Assembly: GCA_963969395.1 (NCBI GenBank)
Contig: OZ017798.1
Coordinates: 6,688,173 to 6,752,172 of the forward strand
Reading direction: 5' to 3'
Source of the DNA: Pseudoscleropodium purum
Taxonomy: Eukaryota; Streptophyta; Bryopsida; Hypnales; Brachytheciaceae
DNA length: 64,000 nucleotides
The translations under genes were made by a program, and so were the position numbers. Positions 25,384 through 38,155 of the stretch are shown here, one piece after another (positions within the stretch are counted from its first letter, which is position 1; each line of letters starts with the position of its first letter). Under the pieces are notes generated by a model. That model had not been told where the DNA came from. It saw nothing but the letters and a program-made list of their open reading frames with translations, and did not search any database.

Positions 25384-26164
25384 ATAGAGTGGTTCAGCTC
25401 ACATTCTTTTGCCACAACTTTTCAGATGGTCAATCTCATTGTACCCAATAAGTTGTTAGCGTCACCATTCACTGTTTTGACACTCTCAGAACCATAATAG
25501 GTTACTGCTTGTATCACTTTGTGGAAGCAAATGTACAGTCATGGTCATCGCTGAGCAGGAATTTTGTGACCCCAGTTGCAATAAGATGTACTGGTATTAA
25601 GCGAGCTATGTACCACCAGTATGCACCATCATTCCCAGTGTTCAATAATACAATTATCTTCAATGCATTTGAGTGCAATGTGGACTTCATCTACCAACGG
25701 GATCTAATTAAGCAAACAGTTGGTCCATTTTTTTACTTACAAGACGCTCTATGTACCTAATATAGCAAAAAGAATGCAGATTTCGGAAGTCATTGAAAAC
25801 AACCCAAAGATCATGATAAAATCAGTTCAATGCTCAATCAGATACTCAAACACAGCAGCTGTTGAAATGAGGTAATGTTCAAAAAAATTAATTGCAAGCT
25901 GCTTCACTGTAATAAAACTTACAGATGGCCAAAGCCACACATTGCGGGACCATTGGGTCATATTTCCAGCTATCAAATTCCCTTATTTCTTGCCACAATA
26001 GCTCCAGGCCTGCGGCCATCCAGCTCAATCAGGCCTTGGAGGAGCACCAATCTGGCACCCTGCTTCCCCACCTTCAGAAGTTGCGGTCGACAGAAAATTA
26101 AGACACAGCAACATCACTGTTCGGGTACTTACATTCCCCCGCAATAAAATTCATTTGACATATT

Positions 26165-27902
26165 CTACTCAGTATACATGTAACATTGCGCAGTGAAGGC
26201 CGAATTCCAAGTCGTGCCAGAAGCTTTGGAAGCAATTTTAGGTGCCAGTCCTCCCATGGTCGCACCCATCAGAGCATACGTGTAGTTCCCTACTGAAGAT
26301 CTGCCATTATACCACAAAATAGCACCTGTTATTCACTTGAACAATGAAAATTGAAGTTTGAGTAAGGAAATTTAAGGGTTGCTACTCAAAAGCAAGCCAA
26401 TGCAACATTGTCCAGAATCATTTACAGAAGTCAGAATTTCACAGAGAACCATTTAAAACTTCTGTAGATGTCTTTTTTATCTTTTGTTTCATGCTGTTTC
26501 AACAACGACTGCAGGCATACGTTGGCACTACTGAACTGCAGAGGAAGCTTGAGCCTGTCAGGCCACTTACTCGGCGCCCCCCGTAGTGGTGATCTTCATG
26601 AGCTGCCACGGCACACCATCCGGCGTCATGCTCACCGGCCTCGCACAGTTCTGCCCCCACATCCAGAAACCATTGGGATCACTGAACCGAAAGAACAGCT
26701 TGCTCCCCATCTTGTCCGCCTGATTCACCGTCCCGAACTTGCCCAAACACGTGCCCCCAGCCACATCCCACACCCTGGCGAACACACCAAAGTACCTCCA
26801 CCTTCCCCTGGCGAATTTGTACACCACTTTCCCTTCCAAAAACACCACCTGCAGGAAATTCGCTGCCACGGGCGTCAGGGAGACAGGCACCTCCGCGGGG
26901 GGTTGTCGATCTTGCGTGTAGAATGTGAACGTTCCGGAGAACTTCACGGTTGCTACGGTTCCATATTTTATGCACAAATTCTTTGGGGGCGCAACGCCAC
27001 CTTTGGTACCCGTGAGAGAGACGAAGGCCACTTGGCCTCCCATTCCTGCGCCGCGGTGCGAACGCACGATAGCGAGATACTCCAAAGTCGAGGGGGTGAA
27101 CATGCGCACCGTCTTCACGGGAATGGCTGCAAGCAAGGGTGCGTTTGAGTGTGTGAGATCAAGGAAGAAAGAATGGGATCCGGTGGTTGGATTGCAATAG
27201 ACTTTTCAAATGTTTGAGAAAATGCCGCAGACTCAGCATTCTATGGAGATGTGCTTACCTTGGAGGCCGCTCTTGGCTTGTCCGGATTCATGGTATTCTC
27301 CAGGGGTGTTGATGAGGGTCCAGTAGTAAGTTACAGCCTTTGTTAAAGGGTGAATGATCGAGCCGTAGGTGCCAAGGGCGGAACCGTCGGAAGCAGAGAG
27401 GGTTGCAGAGGAGTCGGACTTGGTCCAGGTGCCTTGGTTGCAGACATATTTTGCTGTTCCTTTAGCTGTAGTTGCAGTGAATCCCACGCTGCACCGTGTG
27501 GAAACATACTATGTTAGTGACTGCTGTGAGTAACTAGCTAGAGCAGAGCTTCAGAAAAAACAAACTGGGAGATTATCCATTAAAAATCGTGTGTTAGGCT
27601 CTATGTACTTTTTTTAAGACCGGGACGTGAACTGTGAAATCAGCCCCAGACAAATGCAGAAATTCTCAGTGCCGCACTCAACCTCTAAGTTAACTACATA
27701 CATTTCCTGTACTGAAACACATTTTTGATAATGAAGCATGTAACTCCTGTACCTCTAAGTCCTATATCGTGTGTAGAAAGCGAAGGTTTTTGACAGCGTA
27801 CCTGTAGCCTTTAGGAGGAACCAGATGGGCAGAGACAACACTCCATGGCTGCCACTGAAGAAGCACAGCGACAACACACAAAAGGAAGATATTTCTCGCC
27901 AT
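26165..27902 (-). CDS. Secreted protein with two tandem DUF3455 domains, 4 exons (copy 1)
   Basis: Function unknown. Exons in transcript order: 27902-27802, 27488-27259, 27126-26571 and 26300-26165; phases 2, 1, 2; total 340 residues. A signal peptide (MARNIFLLCVVAVLLQWQPW, then SVVSA, cut near 25) leads to LVPPKGY. Domain 1 (about 27-183) shows YVCNQGTW, DGSALGTYG, VAFVSLTGTKGGVAPP, then FTFYTQ, the order typical of DUF3455. A linker (about 183-191) leads to domain 2 (192-338): VVYKFARGRWRYFGVF, GGTCLGKFG, DGVPWQLMKITTTGG, then YALMGATMGGLAPK and FTAQCYMY. The last two motifs come only from exon 4. An unspliced reading stops at a TAA at 26567-26569, but that TAA is part of the donor GA|GTAAGTG. 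The paralogue at 50441-52019 has the same structure. 5' leader: a probable UTR intron (28329 to about 27937). Confidence 0.85.
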
Positions 27903-27936
27903 TTTTCCGGTACTCTTCCTGTGCATCAACTTCACT

Positions 27937-28329
27937 CTGGAAACAAAGTTATCTGCAGGCTCACCAAACAAAAGCATTCATGAGCACGTATTACCATAAA
28001 AACAACACTCCTTGTTGCGTTCTTGCACGTCTTAAACTTAACAGAGAATCATTGGTATAAAATCTTCGTTAGCGTCAATAATAATATTGAAAACAAAAAA
28101 TTCGAATAACACAAACACATGAAACTCGAACCCCTTCCCTCTTTCTCAACTGTAACAAACTCCAACAACTTGCCATAAATCCCGCAACTTATACCTTGAC
28201 ATCAGCCCAGACCATATGACACCTCTACTTAAAGGTCAAATTCATGACCACCGAACACAAACAGTTCACTCACACACATTCTTCGACCGTGCAGTTCAAT
28301 TCAACCTCTCGAAATGCTGAAGAACTTAC
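27937..28329 (-). other. Probable 5'-UTR intron of DUF3455 gene copy 1
   Basis: The minus strand carries a good donor, CACTG|GTAAGTTCT, at 28330/28329 and an acceptor, TTTCCAG|AGTG, at 27937/27936, about 35 nt before the ATG. A second acceptor, TGCAG|ATAAC, lies at 27953/27952. The paralogue has a donor/acceptor pair with similar flanks (TGCAG|AGTG). Inferred from motifs only. Confidence 0.45.
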
Positions 28330-28609
28330 CAGTGATTGTGTCGAGCTCCCATCTCAAACTCGACCCAGTGAGCTCAAACTGCATCTGAAGTTCTCATCAG
28401 ACTTTAGCTGCACCTTATAGAAATCATGAGTGAGGGATTCCAAGTCAGAGATCCTTTGTTTCCGTGGTGTATATCAGCGCGGGCAATAATCGGGGAGAAC
28501 CGTCGGGAGCCGGCGGTTAGTGAAGTGTAGAAAGCAAAAAAACGGGTGAAATTTTGAAACTCCAGGGGAAAAATCCATCAAATCTTTTCCAGAGACTTTG
28601 AAATTTGGG

Positions 28610-28617
28610 TATAAATA
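28610..28617. promoter_or_regulatory. TATA-like box upstream of DUF3455 gene copy 1
   Basis: TATAAATA on the plus strand, TATTTATA on the minus strand. It lies about 280 bp upstream of the proposed 5'-UTR donor of the minus-strand DUF3455 gene and fits as its promoter. The motif is more canonical in the plus direction, but no plus-strand gene follows. Confidence 0.3.
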
Positions 28618-28997
28618 GAGGTGATGAGAGGAGTAGGTACGTGGAAAACCGGTTGAATATGAGAAATGCAGGATATTTGGCGGTGCAGCTGGAAAAACTC
28701 TCGAGCTGGCGCGGGCTGCGAGCTACTACCGACTATTATTACGTGCATTCCACGAGATTGATGGCTCCCTGGCTATTCTAAATGGGCTATTTTTAAGTGG
28801 GCTTGCTATCCAATCTACTTTGTGGGCACACGCCACTTTGCAATATTTGCAGGCGAGGGAGCTTGATTGCAGCCGACAAGAAACCCACTCGGGCACTTGG
28901 CTACACCGGAAGTCCTGAACTGCGAAATGGAGTATTTGGCGCTTGCAAGATCGCTACAGTACTCGTGTGGCGATCAAGTACAACATTCAAACGTCTA

Positions 28998-29345
28998 TTA
29001 GGATCATGACGACCTATTTCCAACTACTTGAGCAATTTATCCTATCTACTGCATGAGGAAGGTAGAGGAAAGAAAAAACTCCCATGTAGAGAAATAGATT
29101 TAAGAAGGATTTCATAATTCTTGACATTTTTTATCCTACAAAAAAATTATCGTAAACATTTTTTGTGAAGATTTTGTTTGTCCCATTCTCAATCTATAGG
29201 CAAACCAAATTCTAACCACACCTCTTGGACAATTTTGTTGCTCTTGTTGTTCGTGAGCTGTCACCTAGAACACATATGATCAAAAATTTAGCAATTGTGA
29301 GAATGGGATGCTCATTAGAAATAGCTCGTGTCTTTTATTTTAAGT
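28998..29345 (+). repeat. Dispersed repeat, copy 2
   Basis: Same landmark order as 8433-8870, including the downstream GAGCTGTCACCTA block. Same orientation as copy 1. Confidence 0.65.
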
Positions 29346-31190
29346 TATGCAATTTCAAGGAAGTGTTCAAATGGAATTTCCAAATCAAATTTTGAGAAGC
29401 CCATGTAACCCTTCTACAATCATAAAATGACTTGTACTTTTTTGACAAAAATTACTTAATTTATATCAAATTTCATCCACATAGGAGATAGCTTAATCCT
29501 TAGAATATGCCCTACAAACTACAACAAGAATAACTTTGTGATGCTAAAGTAGGAGGTTGTGAAATGAGATTTTTTTTAAACTCTTAAAACTTCCCATGTT
29601 CTTGACCATCATATTTAGGACTTATCAACACAAAAAAAAAATTGGGGGATAAAATAGAAAGGAGAATATGAGAAGTATGCATAAAAGGAGTAGTTACTAT
29701 TGAAAACAAAAATAATTGAGAAAACAACTAGCAATAAATGTTGCATAGTCATGGCTACAATGGCCTATAAAATGAAAGCTATATAGTGGGCCAATCCACA
29801 ATTTGGTGATTTGAATAGGTAGCCACAAATTGTGACTTGAAATTGTGAACAAGGATCCTCACCATACATTCAAATTGTGATTTGAAATATAAACTTTAAT
29901 TTGATAGATGCATCTTTTGGAAAAAAGAGAATGATATTCAAAAGTTGAATTGTTGGTATTGGATATGATCTTCACAACATTCCCTTTAAATGGGGCCCCT
30001 CAAGTTGGGTTTCACATTTAAAAATTCAACAAGAAGGATTTAGCAAATTCATCTATATATGTCATTTCATCCTCCAAACAAGTATGGCAATTTTCTCCTT
30101 ACACCCATACCATTTTTAACCAACATTGGGAGGTCTTTTTTACTCCCCTAGAAAGTAGGACCCTCCCCCCCCCCCCCCCCCCCCCTTGCATTGCAAATTC
30201 CCAACCATCCAATGACTCTCTACAAATTGTCCGTCAAATGACAATTTTATTCTTGGTAGGGCAATCCAAAGAATCTTGCATCAAATTTTAACACATTAGC
30301 ATGAGTAATTGAGTAGGTTAGCAACTAAATAAATGAGAGCTATCAACTTGATATGGCAAAGAAACAAAGAGGAGTTTTTGCTCATGTGTTCATTGCTACT
30401 CTCTCTACACAAATAGAGTCTCCAAACTTTACATGACTCCACATTTGGATCAAACACTCTCCCTTTTGCAAATCAAGAAATTTAAAATGTGGTGCACCAA
30501 TGCAACATATCTGATTCTTTTGCAATTATGATTACAACAAGTCCACCCAATCAAGTAACCATTGCCACTAGTGCATTGGCAATTTTGATTATTTCAATGC
30601 AAAAATGCCGCAGGCCTTAGAAATGTCTTGTAAAAGTTAAACTAAATTCAAACCAAAGAATTTATGGAAGAATGATTTAGTCTGGTTATCAATGTTGTTT
30701 AAGCAATACCACCCAGCTTGCAAAACGGATGGTGATGTGGCTTACAAAATGGGAGACCATCCACTTTCTAGCTACAAGAAAGTGGATGATCCCATGAATA
30801 GGTTTGTGAACAGGCCATACGAACATACTTTCTACCAAATGACCTGCAAGATTGATGGCCTTCTTTCAATCCCCCCAAGCTCTATTTAATTGTAGAGATA
30901 TTCTCCACGTTTCTCATCAAATTGGTACTCTTTGTGTGTTCTAATTGCAGGATTACTTATCTTACCCGGTTTGCAAGCCAGACTTTTGCTTGCAAAACAA
31001 CCTTGTTTTTAACAAGCCGCAAGACGTTTTGAAGCTGGTCTCTGCAGACATTCATTGGTTTTGCAAGTCTCGACAACATAAGTCATCCGTTTTCTGTTTT
31101 TTTGTGAAACAAATCGAAATTACAGTGCACAGCAACAAAATACGAAGCAGCCAAGCCCAAAGGCCAGACAGAATGAAAAAGAAAAAAGAG
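29346..31190. other. Intergenic; small unrecognised frames
   Basis: AT-rich to about 30600, with a 21-base C homopolymer at 30165-30185. At 30692-30889 and 30945-31199 (+) there are short, somewhat coding-like frames (for example YKKVDDPMNRFVNRPYEHTF), separated by a stop, with no family I recognise. A 12-bp inverted repeat (CATCCACTTTCT and its complement) lies at about 30768-30792. Confidence 0.35.
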
Positions 31191-31191
31191 C

Positions 31192-31596
31192 CTAATTGAA
31201 GATACAAAGAACAGGCCGTTGCTTGTTGCAAATATTAGAAACAGCAACTTTAATTGCAAGCACAGGGGATTGCATCCAAATCGCATCCAAGCGGGCCCAA
31301 ATTCTCCCCAATTGCTGAGGGCGATGTTGGGCTCCTTGATGCGCCTTTATTATCCTAGCAGCCCATCCTGAGTCAAGTAAAGCCTCCCATAAGAAGCAGT
31401 AAATGCTGGCCTCCGGCCAGCATTTGCGAGAGAAGACTGTTTGAATCCTGAATATCCAAATAAGCCACAGAGAAGAAGCCCGAAGGGTGTGCCAGATGGT
31501 TCTAATCCCGTAAAATTGTGCAGGGACATTTGAGCCGAAAACGCATTGTTGGAATGAGAGCAAGTCATCCGTTTTGGCAGACAGGTGGGCATGCAC
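31192..31596 (-). pseudogene. Remnant of LINE-type reverse transcriptase C-terminal region
   Basis: A 134-residue frame with the pattern common at the C-terminus of plant non-LTR retrotransposon proteins, after the zinc-binding part: IWHTLRASSLWLIWI, then VF, then a WEALLDSGWAARI segment and a tail of IWMQSPV and NICNKQRP. No reverse transcriptase core or endonuclease is found upstream on this strand, so it is a 5'-truncated remnant. Assigned by pattern only. Confidence 0.5.
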
Positions 31597-31599
31597 TCT

Positions 31600-33082
31600 T
31601 CAGTCGTGTGAGGTTAGGTTTGTCTTCACAAAACTCTCTTCTTTCTTTTCTCTCTTTCAGTTGTTCAATTTAATTTCCGCCAGAAACTTTTCTGAATGAG
31701 CTGACGTGACTCACTCCGAAAGCCTCGCCACGATCATGGCGTGTTGCTTTTCCAGCTACAGGCGACAATATTCCCCCCCGCCACCCCCATCCCCGCCACC
31801 TCAAGTTTTTGCAGTTTTTATGCACATGCGTTTTACTCAGTGAGATCCACAGCATTTCAACGGCGAGAAACTGCCGCAAGGCGAAAATCCGCCTCAAGTT
31901 ACGAGTGCAGATGCTGCAGAGCAGAGCAGAGCAGCAATTCAAATGCCGTGGACTCCACGAGTCCACGCGTGTCAGCTGAACTTCAGTTGGGAGGGGAATC
32001 AAGGACGTTGGTCCTGTACGGAACAGACACCTGCGGAGCTCCGCTCACTCCCGCCCGGTTGTTGTTAAGCTTAATTTGGCCTTCCCTTGGGGTCCCAAAT
32101 TGGCAACTCCGTCTAGTTGCAGAGAAAGTGGCTGGGAAGGGGAGCTTGGGCGGCAGCTCCGTCAGTAGTTTCGCTGTCCTGTTTGGTAGATTGACATGCC
32201 GGAACCTTGGCTATGAGTGCATTTCGAGGAAGAAAAAATGGACAGAATCCATCCATGTGTTGACGTCCATCGACACTCACTGATTATTACTTGTTTTGCA
32301 GACTGGTGTGTACTTATATCTCAACCAGGAGGTTCATCTGTCCGCGAATCGGTCTCCTACAATGTTGCAGTCGATGTAATACTCAATTAGGATCTAGAAT
32401 AGAGGTGTATGCTAGAAGAACATTATATATTGTTGTAGATTCAAACCGATTTGCACACCTTGGAGTATTTGCTTTCTATTATTTTAGTACATTTTGAAAT
32501 CCCAAAATCTAGTCCACATGTAGATGTGACCACTATACTATTCAAACTTCCAACTTTCAATAAAGCTACGTGCATTTCTTTTGTACATTTACAAATACTT
32601 GCAATCTACTACTATTAGACCTTTCGAAACGGACAAATCTAGACCTTTTGTAGATATGAAAATACTTGAAATCTACAACTCTAAGATATTTGGGATTGTC
32701 CATATGTAGCCTTGGAGCTCATTTTGAATTGAAACAATATTGTTGCAGTACTGAAATATATTAGTTGCAATCCAATGTCAATATTGAGATCTAAATTGCA
32801 ACATATCAACATTTACATTGAATACAGATAAAATTGTTTTTCGTTTCTAGAATTGCATCAATATTACATTTTTGAATTGCAAGCACTATTGTTGTACATT
32901 GAAACAAAACTAGATTGTTAGAAATTTGTTTCATTATTGCTACACTATAGAAATAGTTTTGTTTCAATTCTTGATTTTTTCCCGATGTTGGGAAGTACAA
33001 GTAACTTTCATCCAAATAATGAGGAATTCAAAAAAAATTCAAAAAAAAAGTTTTGATTTCATCTAGAGTGGAACCTTTCTAA
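31600..33082. other. Mixed region; possible short proline-rich start, otherwise no gene
   Basis: 31660-32290 is GC-richer. On the plus strand an ATG at 31736 opens a frame beginning MACCFSSYRRQYSPPPPPSP that stops after 35 codons; a longer overlapping frame (31741-32283) is unrecognised. A GAGCA microsatellite lies near 31916. From 32300 the sequence is AT-rich and shows no gene. Confidence 0.25.
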
Positions 33083-33310
33083 AGGAGCCAACCCATATCT
33101 AACCACTTGAGCAATTACTCATATCTAGAGCGTGGGTTTCTTGAATGGGGAAATTTTCCCGCATACAAAAATAGAGTTTGGAAGAATTCCATAGTTTTTC
33201 ATATTTTTTTTTCAAAACATAATTATCATAAAAAATTTAGCTGAAGATTATATTTGACCCATATTAGCTGTATGGATCTATCTATTTCCAACTAAAGATT
33301 GGTTGCAATA
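33083..33310 (+). repeat. Dispersed repeat, copy 3 (most diverged)
   Basis: Shares the CACTTGAGCAATT start, the A/T block around CATATTTTTTTTTC, the GAAGATTATATTTGACCCAT block and the TCCAACTAAAGATTGGTTGCA end with 8433-8660. Confidence 0.55.
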
Positions 33311-33857
33311 TCGAGAAACTTGTAGCCAATCAAAATGCGCCACAATTGAGTCGGGAACTGCACCATAACTAATCACTACTCATCTCTACCTCTACAATAA
33401 TAGAACATCCTACATTGTCAAAATAGAGAGGTGAACAACAATGGATTGGGTCCCATAAAGTAATAAGGCAAAGATTGGGCTAGTTATACAATATTAGATA
33501 AGTTACTACATATTACATTAGGGAGGGTCATTGCGTTAATGACTTTGTATGCAACTCAGGTCAAGACCAGGCAATCAATATTACCTTAGAGAGGTTATGA
33601 CTTTAAAGAATATTACTTTAGAAAGGCTCTACTGTATTTTGTATTTTATAGTGTAGACTTATAATTGTTCATGACCAAAAATTATTGCAAAACTATCATT
33701 AAATTCTAGTGCAAAGAGTCACATGGGAAAAATAGAAATATTGAAGAAATTGATTTGGAAAAAGAAAGTTGTTTAGCATTTTTTTAGCAAATATTCTTGC
33801 TTGATCATTATTCATTCATTGTAGTGAATAAAAAAATCCACTCTTGTAAAAAATAAT

Positions 33858-33862
<5 letters not shown>

Positions 33863-33906
<44 letters not shown>
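33863..33906. repeat. (TA)n microsatellite
   Basis: About 22 uninterrupted TA units. The corresponding place in the second duplication copy (about 43500-43550) is AT-rich but not a pure TA run. Confidence 0.95.
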
Positions 33907-33909
<3 letters not shown>

Positions 33910-34802
33910 GCAATTGTAGGATCTTGTCATAGATTACTATCAAATTCTATTATTATTTTTTAAATAAATGTTGACCTCTTAGATTGCACAATGATAGTGT
34001 TTGAAGTACAAAGATTTGTCCTATGCCTAAAAAGTTTAGGAAACTATAATTCTTTATGGTGTAAGAAGTTTATACTATGCAAAGTTAAGGTTTCAATTCT
34101 TTAGAAATGAATATTGTGTTTGTTACACTTATTTGTTCTAACAACACATGTGATACTAATTTAATAAAAATTTATTATTTTAAATTAGTCCAATTTGAAA
34201 TATTATTGTATTATTCCAATTTCCATAAGAATAAAAATATATAGTGACTTTAATTCAATCCAAATGGACAACACCAAAATTATTTCTTATTCTTAATTCT
34301 TGAAGTACTTTGTATACCATAAGTTTTCTACAAATTAGAACTCCTTATAATTTTCATATTGTTAATTAAAATAGAGTGATTCATAAAAATGTCAAAAATA
34401 GATAAGTTTTTTGTTAAAATAAATTTTTGTGTCATATTGATTCGTTAATTGCAATTTCCTTGAAATGGAAAATGGGGCTTACCCCTTGCCGAAGTTTTGT
34501 GTGGTCATGGCATATACAATTGATTAATAAACTATGGCTTGGCTTTGCAACCTAAAAGTAGTGCTTGGCAAGCTTTATTTATTATTGAAGTAGGTTCAAT
34601 ATGTTGAAACATTTCAAATAAATTCTAAAGTCACTTTTTGCTAAAAATTCAATTGAAACCAAATCCAAGGTGCTTGGTTTATTATTTAAGGACTAAAGTT
34701 CCCTTATCAAACTATTTGCAAAATCAAGCAGAGTGAAGAAACTATACAAGAGGAAAAAACCATTGCACCATACCATTTTGAGTTGGCCAACATGTATAAA
34801 AA

Positions 34803-36014
34803 TTGAACTCCTAAATCCCTAAGGGCCTATTTCCATCAAAAACCACATGAAATTGCCATTTCTATTGTGAAGAGTAGAAGACTTTAAAACTTATTTTTTT
34901 GCATATTTAACTATAGGATCTTATAATAAACTAGTATAAGAATTTGTAGAAGAAATTTCATAAATTTGGACATTGTAGATTGCAAAATTTTTACATTTAA
35001 GTTCATAAAAATGGGTTAGTTACCTTAGAAATCATCCATTTTGGTACAATATGAATCTTGTACTTAAAAAAAAGTAGTCATTGGTGACCAAATTACTGTA
35101 CAAGATCTCCCTTTTTGTACAAAATTCCCAAGATGAATGTGTATGCACTTTTGTCTTACATAGAAGGATTTTCTATCATTCTTTGAATTACTTTGGTCAT
35201 GATAGTCTTTATAGGGAAAAAGTAAAAAAAAAACAATTTTTTTTTGTACCTTAATTGATTTTTTGACTTTGAAACTTCTTAGCTTAAAATTTTTGCACTA
35301 CTTATTTTGAGTTTTTATTTTTAATGATAGAAAATTGAGTTAAGAGTCTCGGAAAAAAAATTTAAGAAATTTTTTTTTAATTTTCACTCATTAATAAATT
35401 GTTAAGTGTAAGTAGATTCAAGATTGAAGGGAAAAACAAACCATTAATAGCATTAAGATGGAATTGAAACACACTAATCTCAACAATGAGATTGTCATAG
35501 CAAGAGATCTTAGTCTTGTGAAATTTTTTTTTGAAAAATTGTAAAAATTGAATTTAGAATCTAATCCTTCGAGTAATTTTTAAAAAAATTCTTTGATTAT
35601 CCAAAAAACTAAATTGTCTATAACTTTCACATCACTAATTCAAATGAAATGAATTAAAGAATTATGTATAGACTACAAATAAAAATACAATCTCTAAGAA
35701 TTGAATTTTTTTTAAACATTTCAAGTTTTTGTTTTTATTTTTTTGTTTTTTGTTTTGTTGGTTTTTTTGTTTTTTTGGGAGGGGTGTACCCCCAGAAACT
35801 ATAGTTTGGGCTTTTTGTGACACTACTTTTGCTTCCAAGCACTAATTGAAATGAATATTATATTCCCCTAAAGCCAATGTATCTTTCTATCTTCACAACA
35901 ACTTTTAAAAATTACAACAAATATATAAACCATTTAAAAGCTTATCTAAAGCCTAGTCTAAAATCCGATTGCCCTCTAAAGAGATAGTACTCACACTAGA
36001 ACTTCAAGGGTTAA
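34803..36014. mobile_element. TTAA-family element inside duplication copy 1
   Basis: Left end TTGAACTCCTAAAT (TTAA mutated), right end CTTCAAGGGTTAA. The interior shares the family's subterminal ATTTCCATCAAAAACCAC-type block and the long T-rich core. The same element is at 44833-46135 in copy 2, so it inserted before the duplication. Confidence 0.5.
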
Positions 36015-37019
36015 ACATAAATTAATTAGAACATTAAATTGGAAAGGAGCACTTGGAGGGTCAAGTATAGTCAATGCCATTTGTATGTGCAAGATTTCTA
36101 GACTAAATTTGTAGTAGAGCATATATTGCAATGAAGAGAAATATATAGAACCATGTAGGATCAATGCTTTTGTCATAGGACAAGTGTGTTTGCAAAACAA
36201 GGGAAAGTAAATCCAATGAAATGTTTGGTTTGCCTTCCAACAGTTTAATAGGCAAGGTTTAATCCCCAAAGGACATTTAGATATTTAGGAGGGCTTTAAT
36301 CAATTTAGGGTATGCAATTGCAAAGCCAATTATTTAATCATATGGATGGAAATTTGCATATCAATGGCACATAAGGATATCTTTTGAATGCAAGTCAAAT
36401 TTTATAGAATTTAGATAAGGGTCATTGCAAGCCAAACACTAACACTAATTCTATTCTCAATCACAATTAGAGTGATGTTGTTGTCTTCCAATATAACTTT
36501 TGAATGCTATGTCCTAAAAACTTGAAATTTCTATTGGAGATGTCTAAGTTGATGGTAATCAAGATCCTTTACTTTTTAGAGATTGAAAAAATCATTTTAT
36601 ATTTACAATTCAATTTAATTAATTTGTCACACTTTAAGATTTAGGGGCATTACATGTTTTTTCAGGCCTCTAGGAAACTAATTTAGGGATACTTCCAAAA
36701 CTATGAATACCCATAGTGATAGACCGATTATAGAAGTAAAAACCAAAAGATATTTTAAAAAGCAAATAATATTAAAATACTAAAATAGAATTGAATAATA
36801 ATAATTTTATTTTAAAATATTAATTAATTAACTAATACTTGATGTGGCAAAGGCTTAGCCACGTCAAATGGCTAACATGCTAGAATTTTCAAGACATTTC
36901 CAAGTTCTCGACAATTTGGGAACTCTCTATTCAAAGCTTTTTGGGGGTTGGGGAGGACCATTTCAGGCCCATTCCTAACGTTGTTCTCTCGATAGTTAAT
37001 GAATGTCCGCTATTGGAAA

Positions 37020-37215
37020 TTTTTAATTTTAAAATGAAAAAAAAATGAAAAATGAAAAAAGAGTTGGAAAAAAAATGAAAAAATGAAAAAATGAAAAATG
37101 AAAAAAAAATGAAAAAAATAAAAAAATAAAAAATAAATAAAAAATAAAAAATAAAAAATAAAAAATAAAAAATAAAAAATAAAAAATAAAAAAAAATATA
37201 TATATATATATGACA
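37020..37215. repeat. (AAAAAT)n / GAAAAAAT low-complexity array
   Basis: Uninterrupted A-rich array with AAAAAT and GAAAAAATGA units that ends in a short TA run. It explains the Phe/Tyr-rich minus-strand frames here, which are not genes. Confidence 0.9.
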
Positions 37216-37234
37216 TGGCAATCATTGTGCCATG

Positions 37235-38155
37235 TTAACTCCTAAAGGTTAGGGACTATGTTTTCACCAAAAACACTCCAAAACTGCTATTTCTAGTACA
37301 AGCATCAAATTTTAGATGAAAATTTTTTTGAACACATATAATGGTAGGATGTTGAAGTGAACTAGTTTGAAAAGATGTAGAAAAAACTTCAGAATTTTCC
37401 ACCATGTAGATTACAAGATATTAACATTTGAAGTGACAAAAATCATTTTTTTGACCCTGTGAAAATACAGGTAGCTGCAGTTCAAAAGCTCACATTTGTA
37501 TGAAAAATTGTTCAAAATGATGGTTACTCTCTGTATTCATTCTTCAAGGCAAGTTGGTTACATGCTTGAAAAAAATTAGATCATTTGGAATTGCACAACA
37601 TATAGGAAAAAAATAGTAAGTAGAAAGAAGTACAAAGTGAATCAAAACATGAAATTGTTAAGAATTTAATTATGAAATTGAAAAATTACAATCCCAACAA
37701 TGGTCATGTAGTAATAAACAATCTACATCATATATTTTTTTCATATTAAAAATTGAGTTAAATAAAGGACTCCAAAGTTTATTATTGAGTATGAAATCTA
37801 TGACTACTTGCAAACTAGAACACCTCATAACTTTCATCTTGTAAATCAAAATAGAATGATTCAAAGCTTTCCACATATTTATAAATCTAGAATATCAATT
37901 TCAAATTTTTATTTTTAAAAATAGTGATTTTTTAAGAAATTTTTGGGTTGTCCGCCAAGCATTGAAAATTACATATCATGCAATAACTTTTGAATCATAT
38001 AATCAAAAGTTATGAAAATTGTTGGGCCTTAAAGCGACTCCTTGGGCACATGTTGTGTGAAAATTTTAGCAAAAAAATTAGAAAATCCATTTGTAGTGAG
38101 TTGCCTAAAATCACTATGCTGCCAAAAAAACGCAGTTTGGACCTTTAGAGGTTAA
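37235..38155. mobile_element. TTAA-bounded non-autonomous element (921 bp)
   Basis: Begins TTAACTCCTAAAGGTTAGGG and ends GGACCTTTAGAGGTTAA. TTAA lies at both boundaries and the ends are inverted copies of TTAACCYCTAAAGGWCC. The subterminal block ACCAAAAACACTCCAAAACT is shared by the family. It is absent from the matching position of the second duplication copy. There is no coding capacity. Confidence 0.75.

Noticed and set aside
26567..27136. DUF3455 copy 1 as a one-exon gene ending at the TAA
   Set aside because: It would lack the signal peptide and the first half of domain 1, and would break domain 2. Splice sites and the paralogue support four exons.
26468..27148. Long plus-strand frame of about 226 residues
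   Set aside because: Antisense shadow of exon 3 of the DUF3455 gene; no recognisable motif.
30165..30185. C homopolymer as a functional motif
   Set aside because: Most likely simple slippage or an assembly artefact; length is unreliable.
36931..37225. Phe/Tyr-rich minus-strand frames that look like membrane proteins
   Set aside because: Produced by the (AAAAAT)n and GAAAAAAT low-complexity array.
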